Shown one piece after another: positions 15,162 through 22,969 of a stretch of DNA of 64,000 nt. The position numbers and the translations under genes were made by a program. Position 1 is the stretch's first letter. Every line of letters begins with the position of its first letter. The DNA is from Solirubrobacteraceae bacterium (GTDB lineage: Bacteria > Actinomycetota > Thermoleophilia > Solirubrobacterales > Solirubrobacteraceae). The stretch covers positions 248,001 through 312,000 of the forward strand of contig JALNWQ010000003.1 in NCBI GenBank assembly GCA_023230855.1, read 5' to 3'. The notes beneath the pieces are model-generated. The model worked only from the letters and a program-made list of their open reading frames with translations. It did not search any database and was not told the origin of the DNA.

Positions 15162-16127
15162 ATGGGCGACCACGCGCACGGCCACGGACACGGCCACGAC
15201 CACCACCACGGCCACAGCCATGCCCCGTCGGCGGACGCGGACCGGCGGTGGCTCACGATCGCGCTGGTCACGATCGCCGGGTTCATGGGCGTCGAGGTCG
15301 TCGCGGGCCTCCTCGCCGACTCGGTGGCGTTGCTCTCCGACGCGGCGCACATGCTCACCGACGCGGGCTCGATCGGGCTGGCGCTCGTCGCGGCGCAGCT
15401 GGCGCTCCGCCCCGCGTCGGGCCGCTACACCTTCGGCCTGAAGCGGGCCGAGATCCTCTCCGCCCAGGTCAACGGGATCAGCCTGCTCGTCCTGGGGGCG
15501 GTCCTGGGCTACGAGTCGATCCGGCGCCTCTTCGGCCCGCCCGACGTGGAGGGGTCGATCGTCATCGTCGTCGGCGTCGTCGGCGCGTGCGTCAACGTCG
15601 CGGCGGCGTGGGCGTTGGCGAAGGCGGAGCGTCAGTCGTTGAACGTCGCCGGCGCCCGCGCGCACGTCATGGCCGACCTGTACGGGTCGGTCGCGGCGAT
15701 CGTCGGCGGCGTCGCGGTCGTCACCCTGGACTTCGCGCGCGCCGACGCGATCGCCGCCCTCGTCGTCGTCGCCCTGATGTTCCGCACCGGGTGGGGCCTC
15801 GTCCGCGCCGCCGGCCGGGTGCTGCTGGAGGGCACCCCGCAGGGGATGGACGCGCACGAGATCGGCACGGCGATGGCGTCGAGCCCGGGGATCAGCGACG
15901 TGCACGACCTGCACGTGTGGGAGATCACGAGCGGGTTCTCGGCGCTCGCCGCGCACGTGCTGGTCCCCAACGGCGAGGACTGCCACCTGCGTCGGCGTGA
16001 GCTGCGCGACATGCTCGCCGACCGGTTCGGGATCGAGCACGTCACCCTGCAGGTCGACCACGAGGCCGACCACGACCCGCGGCTCCTGCAGATCGAGGAC
16101 CGGCGGCCGGGCCGGCCTGCCGACTGA
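15162..16127 (+). CDS. Cation diffusion facilitator, CzcD/ZitB-like zinc exporter
   Basis: 321 residues. The N-terminus is a His-rich metal-binding tail (HAHGHGHGHDHHHGHSHAP). Six transmembrane helices follow with the CDF metal sites DAAHMLTDAG in helix 2 and AHVMADLYGS in helix 5 (both HxxxD, zinc type). The C-terminal cytosolic domain contains VHDLHVWEITSG, typical of CzcD/ZitB/ZnT. It exchanges Zn2+ (or Co2+/Cd2+) for protons. TAGCGT overlapping the copA stop is a possible separate promoter, so it may be read both with copA and alone. Confidence 0.9.
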   Translation: MGDHAHGHGHGHDHHHGHSHAPSADADRRWLTIALVTIAGFMGVEVVAGLLADSVALLSDAAHMLTDAGSIGLALVAAQLALRPASGRYTFGLKRAEILSAQVNGISLLVLGAVLGYESIRRLFGPPDVEGSIVIVVGVVGACVNVAAAWALAKAERQSLNVAGARAHVMADLYGSVAAIVGGVAVVTLDFARADAIAALVVVALMFRTGWGLVRAAGRVLLEGTPQGMDAHEIGTAMASSPGISDVHDLHVWEITSGFSALAAHVLVPNGEDCHLRRRELRDMLADRFGIEHVTLQVDHEADHDPRLLQIEDRRPGRPAD

Positions 16128-16212
16128 CCGGCGGCACCGCCCGGATGGCGGTCGCGGGATGGGGGGCGGACCGGGGCCGGGGGCCGGCCACGGGTCGGGC
16201 GGCGATGACGGG

Positions 16213-16989
16213 TCAAGCGACCCCGACGCCCAGCCGCGTGGCGAGCCCGGCGACGGGCGGGTCGAGGAACGGCATCCCCGCCGCCCGCGCACCGTCCCGG
16301 TCGACCGCCTCGTCCCCGAGGTGCGCCACCCGAGCAGCGGGCAGGCCCAGGGCGTCGAGCGCGACGGCGAAGATCCGTGGATCGGGCTTGTCGTACCCGA
16401 CGGCACCGGACGGCACGATCGCCCGAAAGCGATCGGCGACCCCCAGCGCCTCGAGGTGCCCTGGCAGTCCGCAGTCCCAGTTCGACACGCAGACCATCGG
16501 GACCCCGGCCGCGTCGAGGCGCTCCAGCTCGTCGGCGACGCCGGGCAGGAGCGCGAACCGCAGCGCGGCGACGAACCGGTCGACGATCGCGTCGTCCACC
16601 GGGCCGGTCCCGTCTGCGGCGTCGGGCCCGCGGTCCACCGCGTCGAGCCCGTCGTCGGCGTCGGGCCCGCGGTCCACCGCGTCGAGCCCGCCGTCGTCCG
16701 CAGCAGACCGTAGGCCGTCGACGAAGACCGCGGTGCACGCGCGGTGCAGCTCGCGGAGCGACGCGACATCGCGGCCCTCGAGATGGTGGCGGCGGTAGAA
16801 CCGGACCTCGGCGCGCAGGGCGGTGGAGACGGCGTCGGCCGTGGCGTTCAGCCCCAGGTCGCGGGCCAGGTCGACGAGCGCCGGCACGGGATCGACGAGC
16901 CGCACGAGGCATCCCATCGCGTCGAGCGACAGTCCGTCGAGCGGCGTGCCGTCCGGGTGGACGAGCCGGGCCGGGCGGGGCCTCCGCAT
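16213..16989 (-). CDS. HAD-superfamily hydrolase
   Basis: 258 residues. HAD motif I is LSLDAMGCLVRL: the nucleophile Asp is kept but the second Asp of DxDGT is Met, as in branches with DAxGT (dehalogenase or REG-2/HDHD3-like). Motif II is VCVSNWD, motif III the Lys of YDKPDPRIF, motif IV HLGDEAVDRDGARAAG. An alpha-helical cap lies between motifs I and II and contains a 13-residue tandem duplication. The loss of the acid/base Asp argues against an ordinary phosphatase; a dehalogenase-like or non-phosphatase activity is possible. It converges on the CDF gene. Confidence 0.75.
   Translation of the reverse strand: MRRPRPARLVHPDGTPLDGLSLDAMGCLVRLVDPVPALVDLARDLGLNATADAVSTALRAEVRFYRRHHLEGRDVASLRELHRACTAVFVDGLRSAADDGGLDAVDRGPDADDGLDAVDRGPDAADGTGPVDDAIVDRFVAALRFALLPGVADELERLDAAGVPMVCVSNWDCGLPGHLEALGVADRFRAIVPSGAVGYDKPDPRIFAVALDALGLPAARVAHLGDEAVDRDGARAAGMPFLDPPVAGLATRLGVGVA
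16621..16690 (-). repeat. 39-bp tandem duplication in the HAD gene cap domain
   Basis: A 31-base block at 16621-16651 recurs exactly at 16660-16690, a 39-base period. It encodes GLDAVDRGPDA twice, in frame. Confidence 0.85.
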
Positions 16990-17330
16990 CGCCGCATCGT
17001 CGCAGGGGCCCGGGGAGCGACGTCCGGCCCCGCCGGGTGGTCGGGCCCGCCGGGTGGTCGGGCCGGCCGGATTCGATCACTCCCCGCGATATGTCCTGCA
17101 GGTCATATTCCATGCCCTCGATGACATACGGCCCGCGACAGGGCGCCGTGGGGGGCGACCGCCCGTGGGCGCGCTCCACGCCCGGTCGTGGTCGCACGCC
17201 GCCCCACGGGCCCGTCGTCGCACGCCGCGCCACGGGCCCCTCGCCGCACGCCGCCCCACGGCCGGTCGTCGTCGCCCGACGCGTCCCCCGACCGGCCGTG
17301 ATCGCCGGGCCCGCCGGATACCCTCCGCGC
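16990..17330. other. 341-bp intergenic region with GC-rich repeats
   Basis: No gene is seen. CCGCCGGGTGGTCGGGC occurs twice in a row near 17025-17060, and a 26-bp unit is repeated three times at 17191-17267. TACCCT (17319-17324) ends six bases before the M48 protease start and is its likely -10. A weak minus-strand -10 (16996-17001) serves the HAD gene. Confidence 0.6.
17191..17267. repeat. 26-bp tandem repeat, three copies
   Basis: Units at 17191-17216, 17217-17242 and 17243-17267 share the core CGCACGCCGCSCCACGG. The period is not a multiple of three and the repeat lies between genes. Confidence 0.75.
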
Positions 17331-18341
17331 ATGAGCGACGACTCCCCGGTCCTCGGGTACCGCCTGCGCCGCCTCGACGAGCGGGTGCTGCGCCACCCGG
17401 CCGACCGTGCCGCCACGTCGGCGCTGCGGTCGATCCCGGGACTGGACCGCGTGCTGCGCAAGCTCATCGAGCTCGGGTACGAACGAGCGCTGCGCCAGGA
17501 GCTGCTCGCGTCGTCGGTGCGCCTGGGCCCCAAGCAGCTGCCGGACGTCGACGCGCTGCACCGGGCGGCGTTCGTCACGCTCGACATCGACCCCGTCCCC
17601 GAGCTGTACCTGCGCGGCGCGCCGATCGTCAACGCGTTCACCATCGGGTCGCAGGAGCCGCTCGTCCTCGTGTACTCGCAGACGCTCGACGTGCTCGACG
17701 CGGCCCAGCAACGGGTCGTGTTCGCCCACGAGGCCGCCCACGTCATGTGCGACCACGTCCTCTACGGGACCGCGCTGCAGATCCTCGGGCGGCTCGGCGC
17801 CGGGGCGGCGTCGGGGGCGCTGCCGACGAAGCTGCCGCTCATGGCGATCCACTACGCGCTACTGGAGTGGGCGCGCGCCGCCGAGCTCACCTGCGACCGA
17901 ATCGCCGCGCTCGTCGTCCGCGACCCGTTGCTCGTCTGCCGCACCCTCATGTCGATCTCGGCCGGCACCCGCAGCGACAAGCTCGACCTCAACGCGTTCC
18001 TCGCCCAGGCCGACGACTACGGTCGGCGCGGCCGCAGCCTCCCCGGTCGTTGGACGAAGCTCAACCTCGAGCTCAACACGACGCATCCGCTGGCGGTCAA
18101 CCGCGCCCACCAGCTCATGGAGTGGGTGAAGTCCGGCGACTACGAGCGGATCCGCGACGGCGACTACCCCAAGCGCGGGGACGGGCCCGAGCCGACCCCG
18201 TCGGACGAGGCCCGCGACGCCGCGAACTACTACAAGGAGCGCGTCACCGGCGCGTTCAAGGACATCGCCGGCCAGGCCGAGGGCGCGACGAAGAGCGTGT
18301 CGGACTGGCTGTCGAAGAACCTCGGCGACAAGGGCGACTAG
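17331..18341 (+). CDS. M48-family zinc metalloprotease
   Basis: 336 residues. HEAAH at residues 133-137 is the zinc-binding HExxH, and the third ligand Glu follows in AELTCDRIAAL (E185, with D189), the M48 ExxxD pattern. Preceding segments VPELYLRGAPIVNAFTIGSQEPLVLVYSQTLDVLD match the substrate-binding sheet of HtpX/Ste24-like peptidases. There are no clear membrane helices apart from a hydrophobic stretch after the zinc motif, so it is probably cytosolic or peripheral, unlike HtpX. The C-terminal 50 residues are charged and helical. Start set by TACCCT six bases upstream; a hairpin ends the gene. Confidence 0.87.
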   Translation: MSDDSPVLGYRLRRLDERVLRHPADRAATSALRSIPGLDRVLRKLIELGYERALRQELLASSVRLGPKQLPDVDALHRAAFVTLDIDPVPELYLRGAPIVNAFTIGSQEPLVLVYSQTLDVLDAAQQRVVFAHEAAHVMCDHVLYGTALQILGRLGAGAASGALPTKLPLMAIHYALLEWARAAELTCDRIAALVVRDPLLVCRTLMSISAGTRSDKLDLNAFLAQADDYGRRGRSLPGRWTKLNLELNTTHPLAVNRAHQLMEWVKSGDYERIRDGDYPKRGDGPEPTPSDEARDAANYYKERVTGAFKDIAGQAEGATKSVSDWLSKNLGDKGD

Positions 18342-18353
18342 GCCGCTCCCCGC

Positions 18354-18371
18354 GGTGGCCCTCGGGCCACC
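18354..18371 (+). terminator. Hairpin after the M48 protease gene
   Basis: GGTGGCC and GGCCACC around the loop CTCG, 12 bases after the stop, followed by a short TTTT run at 18381-18384. Confidence 0.65.
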
Positions 18372-18501
18372 AGTCAGGGGTTTTCACCCGGGTGCCGCGG
18401 CCCGGCGGACGGGGCTGCTCGACGCGAGCCCTGACGACCCGCCCGAGGGCGCCGACCCGGCGTGACGCGAGCCGGCCGACGGCGGCTCGTCCGCGAGCCG
18501 G

Positions 18502-18714
18502 TCAGCCGCCCTGGATCGCCGACAGCACCTCGACCCGCTGGCCGGCGCGCAGCACCACCGACGGCCAGTCGTCGCGGCGGACGACGTCGCCGTCGAGCGC
18601 CACCGCCACCCCGCGCCCGCCGGGCGACAGGCCCAGGTCGTCCACGAGCCACCCGACGGTGCGGCCCGCGACGGGGCGCGCCTCGCCGTTGACGGTCACG
18701 ATCTCATCGGTCAC
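18502..18714 (-). CDS. thiS: Sulfur carrier protein ThiS
   Basis: 70 residues with a ubiquitin-like fold: VTVNGEARPV at the start, VDDLGLSPGGRGVAVALDGDVVRR in the middle, and the C-terminal Gly-Gly (SAIQGG) that is adenylated and turned into a thiocarboxylate. It donates sulfur to ThiG. It overlaps the end of thiO by 11 bases and is co-transcribed with it under the upstream TPP riboswitch. No thiF-like adenylating enzyme is seen in the window. Confidence 0.92.
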   Translation of the reverse strand: MTDEIVTVNGEARPVAGRTVGWLVDDLGLSPGGRGVAVALDGDVVRRDDWPSVVLRAGQRVEVLSAIQGG

Positions 18715-19888
18715 GGGGTCCTCCGGGGGTGGTGGTCACGAAGCGACGGGGATCGACGTCGACGGCGAACGGGGCCGCGTCGGTCGTCACGCCCATCGCG
18801 TCGGCGAGCAGTCCGCCCGTCACCGACGCCCACAGCACGCCGTTGCGGTAGTGCCCGGCGCACCACCACAGGCCGTCGGTCTCGGGCGAGGCCCCGATCG
18901 CCGGCAGCCCGTCCGGGGTGGCGGGCCGCAGGCCGGCGATCGACTCCTCGATCCGCAGCTCGAGCAGGCCGGGGACGAGCTCCGCCCCGTCGCGCAGCAG
19001 GTCGTGGACGGCGAGCGCGGTGACCGACCGGTCGAAGCCCTGCTCCTCGACGGTGCCGCCCAGGACGTAGCGCCCGTCGGGTCGGGGCACGAGGTACCCG
19101 CCGCCGAGCGCGAACCGCAGCACCCGGGTCACGAGGCCCGGGCCGTCCGGGTCGCGCAGGACGAGGAGCTGCCCCTTCACCGGCCGGACGGGGATGCGGT
19201 CCGCGTCGGGGACGCCGACCCCCTCCCCCGCCCACGGGCCGGTCGCGATCACCACCGCGCCCGCGCGGACGGTCGACCCGTCCTCCAGCCGTACCCCGGT
19301 CGCCCGGCCGTCGGCCACCACGACGTCGCGCACCGCGGCCCCGTCGCGGAGCTCGCCGCCCGCGGCCGTGATCGCCCGGACGAGCGCCACCACGACCCGC
19401 CGCGGGTCGACCGCCAGATCGTCCGGCACCGCGAGCGCGCCACGCAACGTCGGGGCGAGCGCCGGCTCCAGGCGGCGCGCCGCCGACGGCAGCAGCCGCT
19501 CCACCCGCAGGCCCATCCGCTCGCGCACCGCGCGGAACCGGTCGAGCGCCTCGGCCTCGTCGCGGTCGCGGGCGATCGCGAGCGAGCCCGCGTCGAGCAG
19601 CGGCAGCTCGACGCCCGACGCGGCGGCGAGCCCGGCGGCGAACCCCGGCCACGCGTCGCGGGCCGCGACGCCGAGGGCCGACGCCCGCGGATGGTCCGGC
19701 TCGGCCTCGGTCACCGGGGCGATCATCCCCGCCGCGACGCGACTCGTCGCCGCCCCCGGGGCGTCCCGGTCGAGCACGAGCACCGACGCACCGGCCCGGG
19801 CCAGCGACCACGCCGCCGACAGGCCCGCGAGCCCGGCGCCGACGACGACCACGTCGGGAGCGGGAGGGGCGGTGATGGCGTTCGGCAC
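18704..19888 (-). CDS. thiO: Glycine oxidase (FAD-dependent), thiamine pathway
   Basis: 394 residues of the DAO family. The N-terminal dinucleotide-binding motif is DVVVVGAGLAGLSAAWSLARAG, followed by VLVLDRD and the Ser/Arg stretch ATSRVAAGMIAPV seen in ThiO. The C-terminus has ESIAGLRPATPDGLPAIG and GHYRNGVLWASVTGGLLAD, both typical. It oxidises glycine to dehydroglycine, the C2-N precursor for ThiG. The GTG at 19888 sits directly after a riboswitch-like leader; a longer frame exists but would read through the riboswitch. It overlaps thiS. Confidence 0.9.
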   Translation of the reverse strand: MPNAITAPPAPDVVVVGAGLAGLSAAWSLARAGASVLVLDRDAPGAATSRVAAGMIAPVTEAEPDHPRASALGVAARDAWPGFAAGLAAASGVELPLLDAGSLAIARDRDEAEALDRFRAVRERMGLRVERLLPSAARRLEPALAPTLRGALAVPDDLAVDPRRVVVALVRAITAAGGELRDGAAVRDVVVADGRATGVRLEDGSTVRAGAVVIATGPWAGEGVGVPDADRIPVRPVKGQLLVLRDPDGPGLVTRVLRFALGGGYLVPRPDGRYVLGGTVEEQGFDRSVTALAVHDLLRDGAELVPGLLELRIEESIAGLRPATPDGLPAIGASPETDGLWWCAGHYRNGVLWASVTGGLLADAMGVTTDAAPFAVDVDPRRFVTTTPGGPRDR

Positions 19889-19891
19889 GGT

Positions 19892-19978
19892 CGTCTCGCA
19901 CGTCCGCACGACCGGACGGCTGGTGGCGGTCGGGGAGGTGGTCCCCCTCTCAGCCCCGGCCGGGGCTCCCGCACGATC
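19892..19978 (-). promoter_or_regulatory. TPP riboswitch (thi box) upstream of thiO
   Basis: On the minus strand the leader reads GGGAGCCC, a short loop, then GGGGCTGAGAGGGGGA; the CTGAGA core is at 19948-19953. A hairpin (GGGGGA/CTCCCC) and GACCG follow, as in actinobacterial thi boxes. The distal half (ACCAGCC ... TGCGGACG) is a divergent version of the usual ACCTGAT ... TGCCGGCG. It ends a few bases before the thiO GTG, so it probably controls ribosome access. Confidence 0.7.
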
Positions 19979-20099
19979 ACGTTCGATCGTACCCCCGACG
20001 CGCCGGGACGGCCCCGCCCCCACGCGATCGACCCCGCGGCCCGACGCCCACCGGGTCGGCCGCCGCGCCGGAGCGATCCCGCGGTGCGAGACTCACCCG

Positions 20100-20780
20100 A
20101 TGACCCCCGAGCGTCGACGCGACCGCTTCCGCCCGGTCCGCCTGTACCTCGTCGCCCCGCTCGAGCCGGGCGGTCGGCCGCTCGTCGACGTCGCGACCGC
20201 CGCCATCGCCGGCGGGGTCGACGCGCTCCAGGTGCGCGACAAGCACGCCGACGACGCCGCGATCGTCGCCGCCGTCCGGGCGCTCCGGCCGCTGTGCGAC
20301 GCCACCGGCACCCTGCTCATGGTCAACGACCGCCCCGACCTGGCGGTCGCCGGCGGGGCGGACGGGGTGCACGTCGGCCAGGACGACGTCGCGGTCGCCG
20401 AGGCGCGCCGCGTCGTCGGGGACGGTCGGCTCGTCGGCCTGTCGACCCACGCGCCGGACGAGGTCGACGCCGCCGTCGCGGAGGGGGTCGTCGACCACAT
20501 CGGGGTCGGCCCGGTCCACGCCACCCCGACGAAGGCGGGCCGGCCGGCGGTCGGCGTCGCGCTCGTCCGCCACGCCGCCGCGCGGTCGCTGCCGTTCGTC
20601 GCGATCGGCGGGATCGACGCGACGAACGCCGACGCGGTGCTGACCGGCGGCGCGCCGCGCATCGCGGTCGTGCGGGCGATCACCGACGCCCCCGATCCGC
20701 GGACCGCCGCCGCCGCGCTGCGGGCGCTCGTCGACGCGCGTCGCGAGCGCGACCCCGCGGATGGCGCCCGCACGGCATGA
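20100..20780 (+). CDS. thiE: Thiamine-phosphate synthase
   Basis: 226 residues, TIM barrel. Signatures: YLVAPLEPGG at the start, GGVDALQVRDKHADD (pyrophosphate-binding QxRDK), LLMVNDRPDLAVAGGADGVHVGQDD, GLSTHAPDEV, IGVGPVHATPTKAG, and FVAIGGIDATNADAVLTGGAPRIAVVRAI. It joins hydroxymethylpyrimidine diphosphate to thiazole phosphate. It is transcribed away from thiO-thiS; no separate riboswitch is visible before it, only a GAGACT hexamer six bases upstream of the ATG. Confidence 0.93.
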   Translation: MTPERRRDRFRPVRLYLVAPLEPGGRPLVDVATAAIAGGVDALQVRDKHADDAAIVAAVRALRPLCDATGTLLMVNDRPDLAVAGGADGVHVGQDDVAVAEARRVVGDGRLVGLSTHAPDEVDAAVAEGVVDHIGVGPVHATPTKAGRPAVGVALVRHAAARSLPFVAIGGIDATNADAVLTGGAPRIAVVRAITDAPDPRTAAAALRALVDARRERDPADGARTA

Positions 20781-20789
20781 TGGTCGGCG

Positions 20790-21404
20790 ATGGCAGGCGG
20801 CAAGCGCAAGCGCAAGCGGAGCACCCGGCAGGCGCGTAGCCGCGCGAGCGCGGCCAACGCCGCCACGCCGGCACCGGTGACGAAGGCCACCGCCACGCCG
20901 ACCGGGCGCAACGCCATGGCGCGCGGGTACGCCCGGGCCGAGGAGAAGAACCAGGCGATCCGCGAGTCGCTCCAGCCCTACGGCCCGGGCGAGCGTCCGC
21001 GCGTCGTGATCTACGCCGTGATCTGGCTCGCGCTCCTCGTGGCGAACTTCATCTACGGGGCGATCACCGTCGAGACCGACACCGGCGAGCGCGACAACGT
21101 CGTCGGTCGGATCCAGAACATCGGCCTCATGCTCCTGACGCTGCTGTCCGCGTGGGGCACCTGGCGGATGAAGTACTGGGCGCTGCTCGGCACCCAGACC
21201 CTCATCGCGATCTCCGTCATCGTCCTGACGCTGTTCGCCCTCACGACGAGCGTCGTCTGGCTCATCCCGCTGTCGCTCGCGTTCGCGGGCGCGAGCGGCT
21301 GGCTGTTCTACCGGCTCGTCCGGGTCATGGCCCGGATCCAGGTCGCGGAGCGGGACGAGCGCGACGCGCGCCGGGCCGCGCGCCGCGACGCCGAGCGGTT
21401 GTGA
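20790..21404 (+). CDS. Membrane protein with Lys/Arg-rich N-terminal tail
   Basis: 204 residues. A 60-residue basic tail (GGKRKRKRSTRQARSR) is followed by a short helix EEKNQAIRESLQPYGPGERP and four predicted transmembrane segments, ending in a second charged helix rich in Arg, Asp and Glu. The basic tail could bind nucleic acid or anionic lipids. No family is recognised. CATGAT ends eight bases before the ATG. The gene follows thiE by nine bases and may partly share its transcript. Confidence 0.7.
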   Translation: MAGGKRKRKRSTRQARSRASAANAATPAPVTKATATPTGRNAMARGYARAEEKNQAIRESLQPYGPGERPRVVIYAVIWLALLVANFIYGAITVETDTGERDNVVGRIQNIGLMLLTLLSAWGTWRMKYWALLGTQTLIAISVIVLTLFALTTSVVWLIPLSLAFAGASGWLFYRLVRVMARIQVAERDERDARRAARRDAERL

Positions 21405-21458
21405 TCCGACGATCGGCGGATCCGTCCACCGGGCGCGGCGGACGCCCCGCAAGGGTCC

Positions 21459-21511
21459 TATAGGCTCGGTCTCCGGTGATCCCACGCCCCGGTCCGCGTG
21501 ACCGGACCGGG
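21459..21511 (+). promoter_or_regulatory. lpdA promoter and leader hairpin
   Basis: TATAGG (21459-21464) is a good -10. The roughly 120-base leader contains a perfect 9-bp stem (CCCGGTCCG / CGGACCGGG, 21488-21511). Unlike most genes here, lpdA has a long leader and a purine-rich ribosome site (GAGAAGAGCAGAGAG) before its ATG. Confidence 0.45.
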
Positions 21512-21589
21512 TCGACGATCCCCGCCCATCCCGACACCGCACGCCCGCCCGGCGCGGGCCCGACGCGAGAAGAGCAGAGAGACCCACCC

Positions 21590-22969
21590 ATGGCGCAGTT
21601 CGACACGATCGTGATCGGTTCCGGACCCGGTGGCTACGTCACGGCGGTCCGCTCCGCCCAGCTGGGCCTCAAGACGCTGGTGGTGGAGAAGGACACCGTC
21701 GGCGGCCGGTGCCTGAACTACGCGTGCATCCCCGCCAAGGCCGTCCTGCGCTCCGCCGACGTGTTGCACGAGATCCGTCGCGCCGACGAGTTCGGGCTGC
21801 AGGTCCAGGGCGTGTCCGTCGACTTCGCCGCGGTGCAGCAGCGCCGCAAGGACGTCATCTCGCAGCTCACCGGCGGCGTCGCCGGGCTGCTGAAGAAGAA
21901 CGGCGTCGACTACCTCTCCGGCGAGGCGTCGCTGGCCGGGGGCGGCGACGTCACCGTCGGCGGCGAGACCCACACGGCGAAGCACATCATCCTCGCGGCC
22001 GGGTCGGTCCGCCGCGCGATCCCCGGCGTCGAGTACGGCGGACGGGTCATCGGCACCGAGGAGGCGTGGGCGCTCGACGAGCTGCCCGGCTCGATCGCCG
22101 TCGTCGGCGCCGGCGCGTCCGGCACCGAGATCGCCTCCGCCTACGCCCGCCTCGGCGCGAACGTCCAGCTGTTCGAGTTCCTCGACCGCGTCCTGCCGTC
22201 GGAGGACGTCGACATCTCCCGCGTCGCCAACCGCGAGTTCAAGAAGCAGGGCATCGACGTCCACGTCTCCACGAAGGTCGCCGACGTGCAGACGACCGAC
22301 GACGAGGTGACGTTCACCTTCCAGAAGGGCGACGGCGACAAGGTCGACGGGCGCGCGGACTGGCTCGTCATCGCCACCGGCCGCGCCCCGGACGTCGAGG
22401 CGCTCGGCCTCGACGTCGCCGGCGTGAAGACCGACGAGAAGACCGGCCTCATCCAGGTCGACGGCCGCCTGCGCACCTCCGTCAAGGGGATCTGGGCGAT
22501 CGGCGACCTCGTCCCGGGCCCGGCCCTGGCGCACAAGTCCTCCGACGAGGGCGTCATCGCCGTCGAGGACGCCAAGGGCCTCGACACCCACCCCATCAGC
22601 TACGTCGACATCCCCCGCGCGACGTTCTGCCAGCCCAACGTCGGGTCGTTCGGGCTCACCGAGGCGCAGGCCAAGGAGCAGGGCCACGACGTCGTCGTCG
22701 GCAAGGTCCCCTACGGCGCCGTCGGTGGCGCGACCGTGTACGGCGAGTCCGGCACGATCAAGATCGTCGGCGAGAAGAAGTACGGCGAGCTCCTCGGCGG
22801 CCACATCGTCGGCGCGAAGGCGACCGAGATGATCCAGGAGCTCGTCAACGCCAAGGCGCTGGAGGGCGGCTACGCCGAGGTCGCCCGCACCATCCACGGC
22901 CACCCCACCCTGTCGGAGGGCGTCATGGAAGCCGCCCGCGCCGCCGACGGCTGGCTCATCCACGGGTGA
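21590..22969 (+). CDS. lpdA: Dihydrolipoyl dehydrogenase (E3)
   Basis: 459 residues. FAD motif IGSGPGGYVTAVRSAQLG, redox-active disulfide GGRCLNYACIPAK (Cys-x4-Cys), NAD motif VVGAGASGTEIASAYARLG, WAIGDLVPGPALAHKSSDEG, and the catalytic HGHPTLSE near the C-terminus are all present. It reoxidises lipoyl groups of 2-oxoacid dehydrogenases or glycine cleavage. Start chosen by the purine-rich ribosome site. The next gene overlaps it by four bases (GTGA). The lipoylation genes lipB and lipA are 27 kb downstream; no E1 or full E2 gene is in the window. Confidence 0.95.
   Translation: MAQFDTIVIGSGPGGYVTAVRSAQLGLKTLVVEKDTVGGRCLNYACIPAKAVLRSADVLHEIRRADEFGLQVQGVSVDFAAVQQRRKDVISQLTGGVAGLLKKNGVDYLSGEASLAGGGDVTVGGETHTAKHIILAAGSVRRAIPGVEYGGRVIGTEEAWALDELPGSIAVVGAGASGTEIASAYARLGANVQLFEFLDRVLPSEDVDISRVANREFKKQGIDVHVSTKVADVQTTDDEVTFTFQKGDGDKVDGRADWLVIATGRAPDVEALGLDVAGVKTDEKTGLIQVDGRLRTSVKGIWAIGDLVPGPALAHKSSDEGVIAVEDAKGLDTHPISYVDIPRATFCQPNVGSFGLTEAQAKEQGHDVVVGKVPYGAVGGATVYGESGTIKIVGEKKYGELLGGHIVGAKATEMIQELVNAKALEGGYAEVARTIHGHPTLSEGVMEAARAADGWLIHG

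Noticed and set aside
17191..17267. Possible CRISPR-like repeat array
   Set aside because: The units are adjacent, with no unique spacers, and there are no cas genes.
16823..20839. Very long plus-strand open frame across several genes
   Set aside because: It runs in an alternate frame through the M48, thiO and thiE genes and is Arg/Ala-rich, as expected of shadow frames in GC-rich DNA.
21488..21511. Leader hairpin of lpdA as a riboswitch
   Set aside because: A single 9-bp stem with no conserved aptamer motif; kept only as a leader feature.
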